Assembly: GCA_016926855.1 (NCBI GenBank)
Contig: JAFGNT010000008.1
Span: 1 to 64,000, forward strand
Length of the DNA stretch: 64,000 bases
Direction of reading: 5' to 3'
DNA from: Methanomicrobiaceae archaeon
GTDB lineage: Archaea; Halobacteriota; Methanomicrobia; Methanomicrobiales; Methanomicrobiaceae
A program made the translations under genes and the position numbers. This document shows positions 37,995 to 45,312 of this stretch, piece after piece; position 1 is the stretch's first letter, and the number at the start of each line of letters is the position of its first letter. Below the pieces are notes generated by a model. The model worked only from the letters and a program-made list of their open reading frames with translations. It ran no database searches and was not told where the DNA came from.

Positions 37995-38336
37995 ATGCCC
38001 GATATCGAGGACCAGGCGTTTCGCGTTATCCAGTCCCGTTCCAAGGGAGTGCTCCAGAGCGAACTCTGGAAACTCCTGGAGATCGATAGCAGAAAATGCT
38101 CCCGGGTCGTGAAAAAACTGCTCGATGAAGAGCTGATAGAGCGTATCGAGTACAAAAAGGAAGGGATCAACACATACCTGCTCCGTGCAAAGAAGCGCGC
38201 GGTTAATCCGGCTCTCCTCCTCGCAGGAGGCGATCTTATCCCCTGTATCGCCTGTGAAAACGACTGCGTGGTTGAACAGTGCGCCCAGCTCACCGACTGG
38301 TTGTACCAGCTCGCAATCGAGGAATTTAACGAATAG
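37995..38336 (+). CDS. RPC39/TFE-beta-like winged-helix protein with four cysteines
   Basis: A 113-residue protein. Residues 1-65 form a winged helix (AFRVIQSRSKGVLQSELWKLLEI, SRKCSRVVKKLLDEELIERIEY). The C-terminus has Cys at 84, 87, 91 and 96 in PCIACENDCVVEQCAQLTDWL. This resembles the PCxxC...C...C...LTxWL iron-sulfur segment of RNA polymerase III subunit RPC39 and archaeal TFE-beta. That assignment is an inference from the motif; an Lrp-like regulator with a metal site is the alternative. It follows the LSm gene directly. Confidence 0.6.
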   Translation: MPDIEDQAFRVIQSRSKGVLQSELWKLLEIDSRKCSRVVKKLLDEELIERIEYKKEGINTYLLRAKKRAVNPALLLAGGDLIPCIACENDCVVEQCAQLTDWLYQLAIEEFNE

Positions 38337-38344
38337 GACACAAA

Positions 38345-38352
38345 TTTTTTTT
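38345..38352 (+). terminator. T8 tract after LSm/RPC39-like genes
   Basis: A T8 run 8 bp after the stop of the winged-helix gene on the plus strand. Confidence 0.5.
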
Positions 38353-38392
38353 CACAAGCGTTAAGATACGGAAGGCTCGTACCTATGCACGA

Positions 38393-38917
38393 TTGCCACC
38401 CGACACTACCGCCGGCGAGAGAGCATCGTCGCAGGTTACTGCCACTATCCTCCTTGTCGGCCTGACAATCGTTCTTGCCCTGCTTGTGCTGCTTTTTTTC
38501 AAGCTTCCCGCTCTGTCATGGGGATCCCCCGCACCCCCGGCGGTATTCGTTGTCTGTTTTATCGGGCACTATGACGAAACGCATCCCACCCACCTGAATT
38601 ACGACAGCCGGATTGTCCTTGAACACCGGGGGACAACGGACGTTGAAAACAGCATGCTCTCCGCAGAGATTTACGCGAACGACGCGCTTCTCCCCTGCCG
38701 CATCGAGACGATGAACGGACACGATTTCATCAGCACGCCCCACTATGGCGTACAGCGGATGTGGGGATCGGGATGCAGCAGCCTCGTGTGGCGGCCCGGG
38801 GAGAAGACAGGTGTCGATCTGGCGGACGGTTCCATCCATCCCGGCGATACGATCCGGGTTGACATTCTGCAGAATCCGACAGGCGTGGTGATATCCCGCC
38901 ACAGCTGCATCGCGTGA
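38393..38917 (+). CDS. Type IV pilin-like archaeal surface protein
   Basis: A 174-residue protein. Its N-terminus GERASSQVTATILLVGLTIVLALLVLLFF is the class III signal and hydrophobic helix of archaeal pilins and archaellins (DUF1628-like). The outer domain contains four cysteines and a beta-rich segment. The start is uncertain: TTG 38393 is the first in-frame codon upstream of the helix, and an ATG at 38385 is out of frame. It stands upstream of the radical SAM/SPASM gene but with its own spacing. Confidence 0.7.
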   Translation: MPPDTTAGERASSQVTATILLVGLTIVLALLVLLFFKLPALSWGSPAPPAVFVVCFIGHYDETHPTHLNYDSRIVLEHRGTTDVENSMLSAEIYANDALLPCRIETMNGHDFISTPHYGVQRMWGSGCSSLVWRPGEKTGVDLADGSIHPGDTIRVDILQNPTGVVISRHSCIA

Positions 38918-39014
38918 ACAGGGGAGGCAATCGGCCCCGTGCACAGGAAAAGACCGGGATATCCGTGGCTTTAATTATTCCCCTGTATAATTCTACACAC
39001 AGAGAGGGTGATCC

Positions 39015-40181
39015 ATGCAGGCAGAGACTCCTCGTAAACAAAATTCACGATTACTGTTCAGAACCATAACACGAGCACCCCTTACGGCCGCACACCATCT
39101 GGCAATGACTTATCCGCCACTAAGGCGGCTCTATTTTAAGCACTATGCATCATACAAATCCCTCCACTATATGCTGAAAAAGCGCCTGAATATACTCTAT
39201 CCGGTCAACGTCCAGTGGCTTGCAACGTACAACTGTAATTTTTCCTGTATTCACTGCGAAGCGAGTGCCGGAACAACAAAAGTTTCCGAACTGACGACTG
39301 AAGAGGTTTTTTCACTGGTCGATGAACTTGCCGCGATGCGAGTGAAACACCTGCTGATTAGCGGTGGCGAACCCCTCCTCCGGAATGACATCTTTGATAT
39401 TATCCGCCATATCAGGGAAGCCGGGATGCAGTATGGGATTGCAACCAACGGCTACCTTGTCTCGCGCTATCATGACGAGTTCCGGAAGTATCCACCGGAA
39501 CTCTATTTTACAAGCATCGACGGCCTTTCCGAAGCAAATGACCGGATACGCGGAATGCCCGGAGCCTTCCGGAACTGCATGGCAGCCCTTGAATTTTTCC
39601 GCTCCATCAATGTGCCGCTCCGCATCGTCAATACCGTTGCGCTCCCCGGCACCATCGAAACGCTTCCTGAAATGAAAACCGTCCTGCAGCAGTCCGCTGC
39701 AACACTCTGGAGCATCGCACTTCCTATTCCGGTGGGAAGAGCAAAGGAGAACAATGCCATGTCCTTAAACAACGACCAGATACGCACTCTTTTTTCCTTT
39801 ATCGCTGCTGCACGCAGGGAAATGAATGTTGAGCTCACTGAGGACGCCGGCTATCTCGGCTGTCTTGCAGACCGGGTGCGGTCGGAACCGTTTTTCTGTG
39901 GTGCCGGATTAAAAAGCTGTGCTATTATGCCGGACGGCGAAGTGCTCGGATGCCAGATCGCCTATGACGCTTCATATTCCGAAGGGAATATCCGCACAAC
40001 ACCATTCCGTGAAATTTGGGAGAAAGGCTTTTCCCGGTTCAGAAATCCATCCTTTGATGCCTCCTGCAGAGAGTGCCCGTACGTGCGCCCCTGTCGCAAC
40101 GGATGCTGGGGGATGCGGCTCGGTGATAAACATTGCCTGCGGGAGATATGGGATGATCCAGAGTATTGTAAGAAGATATAG
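39015..40181 (+). CDS. Radical SAM/SPASM-domain protein
   Basis: A 388-residue enzyme with a radical SAM core (CNFSCIHC near residue 75, LISGGEPLLRND, GIATNGYL) and a C-terminal SPASM domain with many cysteines (FFCGAGLKSCAIMPDGEVLGCQ, then CRECPYVRPCRNGCW). SPASM enzymes bind auxiliary iron-sulfur clusters and usually modify peptides or proteins. The N-terminal 60 residues (RLYFKHYASYKSLHYMLKKRL) are basic. No precursor peptide is recognisable nearby. It overlaps the next gene by 29 bp. A TATA-like GGCTTTAATTATT lies near 38968-38980. Confidence 0.88.
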   Translation: MQAETPRKQNSRLLFRTITRAPLTAAHHLAMTYPPLRRLYFKHYASYKSLHYMLKKRLNILYPVNVQWLATYNCNFSCIHCEASAGTTKVSELTTEEVFSLVDELAAMRVKHLLISGGEPLLRNDIFDIIRHIREAGMQYGIATNGYLVSRYHDEFRKYPPELYFTSIDGLSEANDRIRGMPGAFRNCMAALEFFRSINVPLRIVNTVALPGTIETLPEMKTVLQQSAATLWSIALPIPVGRAKENNAMSLNNDQIRTLFSFIAAARREMNVELTEDAGYLGCLADRVRSEPFFCGAGLKSCAIMPDGEVLGCQIAYDASYSEGNIRTTPFREIWEKGFSRFRNPSFDASCRECPYVRPCRNGCWGMRLGDKHCLREIWDDPEYCKKI

Positions 40182-41172
40182 GGCCATTCCCCTCCGTCGA
40201 CGACTGTTGATACAGCGCTTGCTCTTTCCGATCTTTGCCATATCCCGTTTAAGGCGGGAGTCCTACTTTAATCTCTACCGTATCACAGGCGATCAGGAAA
40301 TGTGGTACTGCACATCCCACGCGATCTCTCCGTACATAATGAGCGTGTTTTTCCCCGGAGCCCACCTTGAAAACGCGGGCAGGATTTATATATGGAATTT
40401 ACCGTCCTTTGTAAGGAACCGCCAGAACGTCATCGTGGATATGGACAGGTTTTTTTCCTTCCTCTTTCCGGGTGCGATGTTTACCTTTCCCTGGATCCAG
40501 CAGGTGCTGGATCTCAGCATCCCCATGCATAACATTATGAAGCATATCAGGGAAAGCAAAAAATTTTCGAAATACGAGTGTGAAATCTCCCAAGATCCCA
40601 GAGATCTGCGTTTTTTTCATGATGCTATGTATACTCAGTTCGTCCGTGAACGTTTCGGGGATCAGGCGGTTGTCCCCGAACTTGAAAGAATCAGGTTCCT
40701 CTTTCCCGGAACGGAAGTGCTTTTCGTCACAGAGTCAGGACAGCGCGTCGGAGGATCGATCGGCATGCCCGACGGCGATACGTACCGGTGGCTGTATACC
40801 GCAATCATCGATGACCGGTACCGGAAAAAAGGAGCACTCTCTGCGGCATATTATTTCGGGATTTTGCGGGCAAAAGAAACCGGGGCACGCTCCATTGATT
40901 TAGGATTGAGCAGGCCGTTCCTGTCGGATGGTGTCGCCCTTTATAAGCGAAAATGGCGTGCCACCATGAAGCTCGAAAATCAGACACGGCGCTGGTTCCT
41001 GCTATCTAACATCGAGAAAGAACACCTGATCGTGCTCATCGACGGATCGCTCACGGCTCTTGTCACATCGTGGGATGATCCTTATATCAAACTTTACCGG
41101 GATTCACAGATTGCATTTAAAATCATTCCACCTGCAGAAGAATCCGCCCGGACACTCCCGAAGGACACGTGA
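40153..41172 (+). CDS. GNAT/FemAB-like acyltransferase family protein
   Basis: A 339-residue protein whose second half (ETGARSIDLGLSRPFLSDGVALYKRKWRATM and YTAIIDDRYRKKGALSAAYYFGI) looks like the acyl-CoA-binding fold of GNAT/FemAB/BioF2-like transferases. The first 150 residues are unfamiliar and aromatic-rich. ATG 40153 lies inside the end of the radical SAM gene, so the two are translationally coupled and likely act in the same pathway. The open frame extends upstream in the other frame of the SPASM gene, which is not credible coding. The substrate is unknown. Confidence 0.7.
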   Translation: MIQSIVRRYRAIPLRRRLLIQRLLFPIFAISRLRRESYFNLYRITGDQEMWYCTSHAISPYIMSVFFPGAHLENAGRIYIWNLPSFVRNRQNVIVDMDRFFSFLFPGAMFTFPWIQQVLDLSIPMHNIMKHIRESKKFSKYECEISQDPRDLRFFHDAMYTQFVRERFGDQAVVPELERIRFLFPGTEVLFVTESGQRVGGSIGMPDGDTYRWLYTAIIDDRYRKKGALSAAYYFGILRAKETGARSIDLGLSRPFLSDGVALYKRKWRATMKLENQTRRWFLLSNIEKEHLIVLIDGSLTALVTSWDDPYIKLYRDSQIAFKIIPPAEESARTLPKDT

Positions 41173-41255
41173 CGTGCGATCCGTGGTACTACGGAACGGT
41201 CCTGCCTCGGTGTCAACTTTTTTTACCTTATACCAGTAGACAGTACCCGGGAACC

Positions 41256-41624
41256 ATGCAGGTCAATAGTAAACGATACGGGCTGTATCTTATCCGCTGG
41301 CAGCTTTCCACCCCCATTCTTGCCGGAGTGCTCTATATTCTCGCCGCAATGGATGCACTCACCGCCACTGTCATAGCGAACCTCATCGGCGGACTGATCT
41401 TCTTCTGGGTCGATCGGTTCATCTTCACGTCGCAGTCACTCGCCGCCCAGTGGGAGGTGCGGGATAAAATCCGCTGTGTCGACTGCGGAGCTCTCGCCCG
41501 CGGCTACCGCCTCGTTCGGACGGATAATTACGACCGTTCCGGCGACCACGCGCCGCAGTTCCGGTGCGAGAAGTGTTCGATCCGGAAATCCGAGGATTTG
41601 AAAAAGCGCGGCATTAACCATTAG
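41256..41624 (+). CDS. Two-span membrane protein with zinc-ribbon-like tail
   Basis: A 122-residue protein. Two hydrophobic helices (WQLSTPILAGVLYILAAM and ATVIANLIGGLIFFWVDRFIF) are followed by a cytosolic domain with two CxxC knuckles, CVDCGALARG and CEKCSIRKSE, about 40 residues apart, a likely zinc ribbon. I cannot name the family. A TATA-like CCTTATACC (near 41226-41234) suggests a nearly leaderless start at 41256. Its end overlaps the converging DUF99 gene by 11 bp. Confidence 0.65.
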   Translation: MQVNSKRYGLYLIRWQLSTPILAGVLYILAAMDALTATVIANLIGGLIFFWVDRFIFTSQSLAAQWEVRDKIRCVDCGALARGYRLVRTDNYDRSGDHAPQFRCEKCSIRKSEDLKKRGINH

Positions 41625-42195
41625 GAAGGGCATGCGTCCCGGGAGTTCGCATAACCGCCCGGGCAACCAGTCGCGCAACGCGCAGCGGTTCGGGCACTTT
41701 ACCCTCCCTCGTAAAGGCATCGGTTATCCGCTCCGCCATGGCACGTTCTAAGCGGGCGGTCCTCAGGTAAACGGTATACCCGGTTTTAAGCAGGTATTCC
41801 GAGCGCTCCCCGAGGTGCCTGTACGCATCCATCCGATCATCATCTCCGGGAAAATGGAACCGTATATCGTCTTCGAGCCCTTCCGACGCCTCATATGTAA
41901 CCGCAATCACGGGAAGGCCGGTCTCCTCCGCGATCCGGTCGGGTGACAGGATATTATACCATGCAATCACGCAGCCGCTGATCATCAGGCAGTTGATGTC
42001 ACTTCGGTTCAGGATCCGGACAAGCCGGATGACGGTGTCAGTCGCATCCATGCCTCCGACCGTCACGTCCGCACAGGCGGCGCCATCGATGACGAGATCC
42101 TTGCGCATCACCACACCGGCAAGGGTCGACGAACTCCGGCCGGAGAAACTTTCCGCGACGCCAAGGACGCGCAATCCCTTTTTAGCGATGTGCAT
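41614..42195 (-). CDS. DUF99 family protein
   Basis: A 193-residue protein starting MHIAKKGLRVLGVAESFSGRSSSTLAGVVMRKDLVIDG. It fits the archaeal DUF99 (UPF0215) family, with DATDTVIRLVRILNRSDINCLMISGCVIAWYNI and PVIAVTYEASEGLEDDIR. The function is unknown; the fold is suspected to be endonuclease V-like. ATG 42195 is chosen because a TATA box (ATAAAATCTAT, minus strand, 42212-42226) lies about 25 bp upstream. Confidence 0.8.
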   Translation of the reverse strand: MHIAKKGLRVLGVAESFSGRSSSTLAGVVMRKDLVIDGAACADVTVGGMDATDTVIRLVRILNRSDINCLMISGCVIAWYNILSPDRIAEETGLPVIAVTYEASEGLEDDIRFHFPGDDDRMDAYRHLGERSEYLLKTGYTVYLRTARLERAMAERITDAFTREGKVPEPLRVARLVARAVMRTPGTHALPNG

Positions 42196-42202
42196 GCAAG
42201 CA

Positions 42203-42226
42203 CTTATGACTATAGATTTTATATAG
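42203..42226. promoter_or_regulatory. Bidirectional promoter between DUF99 gene and aglJ
   Basis: Only 38 bp separate the two divergent start codons. The minus-strand TATA is CTATATAAAATCTAT (42212-42226) and a plus-strand TATA-like CTTATGAC (42203-42210) lies about 27 bp before ATG 42234. The two elements are adjacent, so both messages are likely leaderless and may compete. Confidence 0.5.
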
Positions 42227-42233
42227 TGTACCA

Positions 42234-43139
42234 ATGGACATCACCAGAGATGAAGTCTGCATCTTCATCCCGACGCTGAATGAAGCACCGACAATCGGCT
42301 CCCTCATCCGAACCTTCAGGAAAAAGGGGTATTCACACATTTTTGTCATGGACGGGGGGAGTTCCGACGATACGGTCAGGATCGCAGAGGCCGAAGGTGC
42401 CCGCGTCGAAATCCAGCAGGGAAAAGGAAAGGGCACGGCCATCATCGAGGCCTTCGGAACCATCGATCTGCCCTACATCCTGATGCTCGACGGAGACGGA
42501 ACGTATGATCCCGATGACGCGGAGGTGATGTTGCAGCCCCTGTTCAACGGTGCCGACCACGTTATCGGCAACCGCCTCGCACATCCCGAAAAAGGCGCAC
42601 TCACCGCACTGAACCATTTCGGCAATGAATTGATCAATTATCTCTTCAAGGTCGCCCACGGCCAGTATCTCTCAGACATCCTTTCCGGGTACCGGGCTTT
42701 CACGAAGAAGGCCATCTCTGATATGCAGCTCTCGGAGCGTGGTTTTGAGATAGAGACCGAAATTGCCGTCGAGGCCGTCAGAAACCAGCAGAAAATTGAC
42801 ATTGTTCCGGTACGATACGGCAAACGGCCGGGTACGGAAACAAAACTCCACCCCGTCAAGGACGGGTTCAAGATCGCACGGACCGTGTACCGCCTTGCGA
42901 AGATCAACAATCCCCTCTTCTATTTCGGGCTGATCGGGATCCTCATCCTTATCGGCGGTGCGCTGACCGGCATCTATGTGGTCTTCGAATGGATCAACGG
43001 AATAGAGCGCATTCCGATGACAATCCTCACCCTCCTCCTCATTACGGTGGGATTCAATATCTTCATGTTCGGCGTGATCGCCGATATGCTGCTCACCTTC
43101 CACCGGGAGGTCATGCGGGAGCTGCACCGGAACCGTTAG
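42234..43139 (+). CDS. aglJ: S-layer glycoprotein N-glycosyltransferase AglJ-like
   Basis: A 301-residue GT2-family enzyme that loads the first sugar onto dolichol phosphate in archaeal N-glycosylation. It has FIPTLNEAPTIGSL, VMDGGSSDDTV, the nucleotide-sugar metal motif MLDGDGTYDPDD, DHVIGNRLA and ILSGYRAF, then two C-terminal membrane helices (FYFGLIGILILIGGAL and LLLITVGFNIFMFGVIADM). The C-terminal NNPLFYFG and FGVIADMLLTFHRE segments agree with AglJ rather than simple DPM synthase. No other agl genes are adjacent. Confidence 0.87.
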   Translation: MDITRDEVCIFIPTLNEAPTIGSLIRTFRKKGYSHIFVMDGGSSDDTVRIAEAEGARVEIQQGKGKGTAIIEAFGTIDLPYILMLDGDGTYDPDDAEVMLQPLFNGADHVIGNRLAHPEKGALTALNHFGNELINYLFKVAHGQYLSDILSGYRAFTKKAISDMQLSERGFEIETEIAVEAVRNQQKIDIVPVRYGKRPGTETKLHPVKDGFKIARTVYRLAKINNPLFYFGLIGILILIGGALTGIYVVFEWINGIERIPMTILTLLLITVGFNIFMFGVIADMLLTFHREVMRELHRNR

Positions 43140-43145
43140 TCCGGA

Positions 43146-43706
43146 TTACCCGACTTTATCCTTTTGTAGAGAGGGCGTTGATGCACGCCGAAGCCAGAAT
43201 ATCCGGCATGCATGCTCGACCACGGACGTGAGCAGGTACGCATGCACGAGTGTCTCTGCGGCGGCAAACGTGCCGTGGCCGCGTGCAATGACCGCCGGCG
43301 CGTGTGCCACCCCATCCGCGACCCGCGCTGCAAGCTCCTCTGTCCCGGGATCTCCCTCGACAACGGGGATTTCCGGGCAGAAGAGAATTCCCTCGCTGTC
43401 CTCCGGAACGAGAGAGGACGCGGCATAGGAGAGCGCGATCGCGTGGGGAGGGTGCGCGTGCACGATGGCGCGGTGGCGTGTCAGCCGGTAGATTTCCCGG
43501 TGGACACGGTACTCGCTCGATGCGGCCGCCGGAACATCTCCGTCGTCCGGAACGAAGACGAGTTCCCCCGGTTCATCGAGAAATGCCCCGGTGGCCGTGA
43601 TATAATACCCGTCATCCGCACGCACACTCATATTCCCGAAGTTCCCGGAGACCAGACCTTCGGCGTTCAGCCGCCGCCCTGTTCGTCTGCATTCTTCAGT
43701 ATACAT
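43146..43706 (-). CDS. Class II aldolase/adducin family protein
   Basis: A 186-residue protein with SGNFGNMSVR, HREIYRLT, AIVHAHPPHAIALS and the late metal ligand in ARGHGTFA. The HxH plus His zinc site and the Glu/Tyr region (EGDPGTEELA) are typical of L-fuculose-1-phosphate aldolase relatives. In methanogens such proteins may serve aldol cleavage of sugar phosphates such as 5-deoxyribose phosphate, which is an inference. It overlaps the upstream endonuclease III-like gene by 40 bp. Confidence 0.85.
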   Translation of the reverse strand: MYTEECRRTGRRLNAEGLVSGNFGNMSVRADDGYYITATGAFLDEPGELVFVPDDGDVPAAASSEYRVHREIYRLTRHRAIVHAHPPHAIALSYAASSLVPEDSEGILFCPEIPVVEGDPGTEELAARVADGVAHAPAVIARGHGTFAAAETLVHAYLLTSVVEHACRIFWLRRASTPSLQKDKVG

Positions 43707-44314
43707 TTTTCACACCGTTTTTTTCCACAGAATTCCTTGGCATATTCGACACAGTATGCATGGCACCGGCGGTGTATCGTATTGTCGGGAGGCAGGACGT
43801 CCTCGAAAAGGCGCTTGAGTGCGGCTCGCCGTTCTGAAATCCCCACACACCCGCAAATGCGCTCCGTATAGGCGTCGATGACAAAGACCGGCCTGTCCAG
43901 TGCATAACACAGGATGCTGTCGGCCGTCTCGGCGCCAATCCCGTTGACGGAGAGCAGTCCTGCCCGGAGTTCCTCCGTAGGCCGCTCACGCATCGCAGCC
44001 ACACTGCCGTACCGGTGTGTGATCCATTCCGCAAGTGCCTTGAGGCGCCGGGTCTTCACCCGGAAAAAACCGGTGCACCGCACCGCCTCCTCGATAACAG
44101 CGGACGGTGCGGTGTGGATGCCCGCGATATTGCAGATTCCCTTGTGCCGGAGTGCATCAAGCGCAACAGTGACATTTTCCCACCGGGTCTGCTGCGTGAG
44201 CACCGCACCGATCATGACCTCCTCAGGTGTTCCCGGCCACCATGCCAGATCCCCGAAGAGGGCGGATAGAGCCCCGACGAGGTCTTTACACTTACACGAA
44301 CCGGATGCCGACAT
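43667..44314 (-). CDS. Endonuclease III-like DNA glycosylase (HhH-GPD, COG2231 type)
   Basis: A 215-residue base-excision repair glycosylase. It has an N-terminal helical core (WPGTPEEVMIGAVLTQQTRWENV), the hairpin-helix-hairpin LLSVNGIGAETADSILCYAL, the catalytic Asp in VIDAYT, and C-terminal cysteines (EYAKEFCGKKRCEKC) consistent with an iron-sulfur cluster. The short KKR spacing differs from classical endonuclease III. It overlaps the upstream reductase gene by 23 bp and the downstream aldolase gene by 40 bp. Confidence 0.88.
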   Translation of the reverse strand: MSASGSCKCKDLVGALSALFGDLAWWPGTPEEVMIGAVLTQQTRWENVTVALDALRHKGICNIAGIHTAPSAVIEEAVRCTGFFRVKTRRLKALAEWITHRYGSVAAMRERPTEELRAGLLSVNGIGAETADSILCYALDRPVFVIDAYTERICGCVGISERRAALKRLFEDVLPPDNTIHRRCHAYCVEYAKEFCGKKRCEKCILKNADEQGGG

Positions 44315-44942
44315 CCTTCATCTTGTTATACCGGGCGACATTCAGGAGCAGCGGAGTGATGCTCTCGACGATTGACGAGACGGCTAGCGGTCCCGCATCA
44401 TAGGCACGGAGCTTGGACACCCCGTTAACCAGTGCCATCACCGTCTCCTTTGCCGCATCGTCATCACCACAGACTGCCACGGAGTAGTCAAGCTCTTCAT
44501 CAAACGCCTGCCACCGGTTTGCGGCGATATTGTTGAATGCCGTCACCACACGTGCGCTCTTTGGGAGGAGGCTTTTAATGAGGAGCGCTGCGGATCCCTC
44601 GGCAGGAGGGTCAAAGTAAAAATGTGCAGCCTTCGCGAGCGGATTGACCGGGCTTACGACAGTCTTCTCTTCGAAACCTGCGAGCGACGATAGCGTGGGC
44701 ACCACGTGCCGGTACGGGATAGCGAGAATCACCACATCCCCGAAATCCACGGCTTCCTGGTTGCACACGCCGCAGCACCGGGCGCACAGACCGCGTTTTT
44801 GAAGTGACGAAACCGTACACTCGCTTGATATGCTGGCTTTTGCCTCGTCACGCGAACCGATTGCCACATTATGGTGAACGGAAAGACGCATCGCCATGCC
44901 CTCACCGATCTCTCCCGTGCCGCCAACAATGCCTATCTTCAC
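44292..44942 (-). CDS. F420H2:NADP oxidoreductase-like protein with Cys-rich insertion
   Basis: A 216-residue Rossmann protein: KIGIVGGTGEIGEGMAMRL at the N-terminus, IGSRD, VVILAIPYRHVV, and VVSPVNPL, all landmarks of F420-dependent NADP reductase (Fno). Between strands it carries five cysteines, at residues 42, 53, 56, 57 and 60 (CARCCGVC), not typical of the family and suggestive of a metal or redox site. It starts one base after the thioredoxin stop codon. Confidence 0.85.
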   Translation of the reverse strand: MKIGIVGGTGEIGEGMAMRLSVHHNVAIGSRDEAKASISSECTVSSLQKRGLCARCCGVCNQEAVDFGDVVILAIPYRHVVPTLSSLAGFEEKTVVSPVNPLAKAAHFYFDPPAEGSAALLIKSLLPKSARVVTAFNNIAANRWQAFDEELDYSVAVCGDDDAAKETVMALVNGVSKLRAYDAGPLAVSSIVESITPLLLNVARYNKMKDVGIRFV

Positions 44943-45221
44943 TTAATCCACCAGCGGCCGCAGATATGCCTCGAGTTCGTCGGCCCCGGTAACTCCCTCG
45001 AGCCGCTGCTTTACCTCGCCGTCCTTGAGAATAACAAGCGTCGGAACTACCCGGATCTGGCATTTTTTTGTCATTTCCCTGTTTTCCGCTTCATCGACAT
45101 CAAGCTCGCGAATCTCGACACTATCACCCATGCGGGTTTTTACTTCTTCGAGAATCGGCCCCTGCCTCTTGCATGGCCCGCACCATGTTGCGGAAAAGTC
45201 CAATAGTACCGGTTTTGACAT
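44943..45221 (-). CDS. trxA: Thioredoxin
   Basis: A 92-residue classical thioredoxin with active site WCGPCK and the cis-proline in VVPTLVIL. ATG 45221 is chosen because GAGG lies 8 bases upstream, and a TATA box (GTATATTTAT, minus strand, 45258-45267) predicts transcription starting near 45236; an in-frame ATG at 45236 is the alternative. It heads a tightly packed operon with the Fno-like reductase, endonuclease III-like protein and aldolase. Confidence 0.92.
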   Translation of the reverse strand: MSKPVLLDFSATWCGPCKRQGPILEEVKTRMGDSVEIRELDVDEAENREMTKKCQIRVVPTLVILKDGEVKQRLEGVTGADELEAYLRPLVD

Positions 45222-45312
45222 CGCTGTTCCTCTCAACTGATGTCGTGGAAAAACCAGATAAATATACTGTTTTCACAATCATCGATCAAACGGGCGTCCC
45301 CGGAAAAAAGGA

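Noticed and set aside
39919-40152. Upstream in-frame extension of the acyltransferase-like gene
   Set aside because: It lies wholly within the SPASM gene in another frame and reads as unlikely protein; ATG 40153 is the first sensible start.
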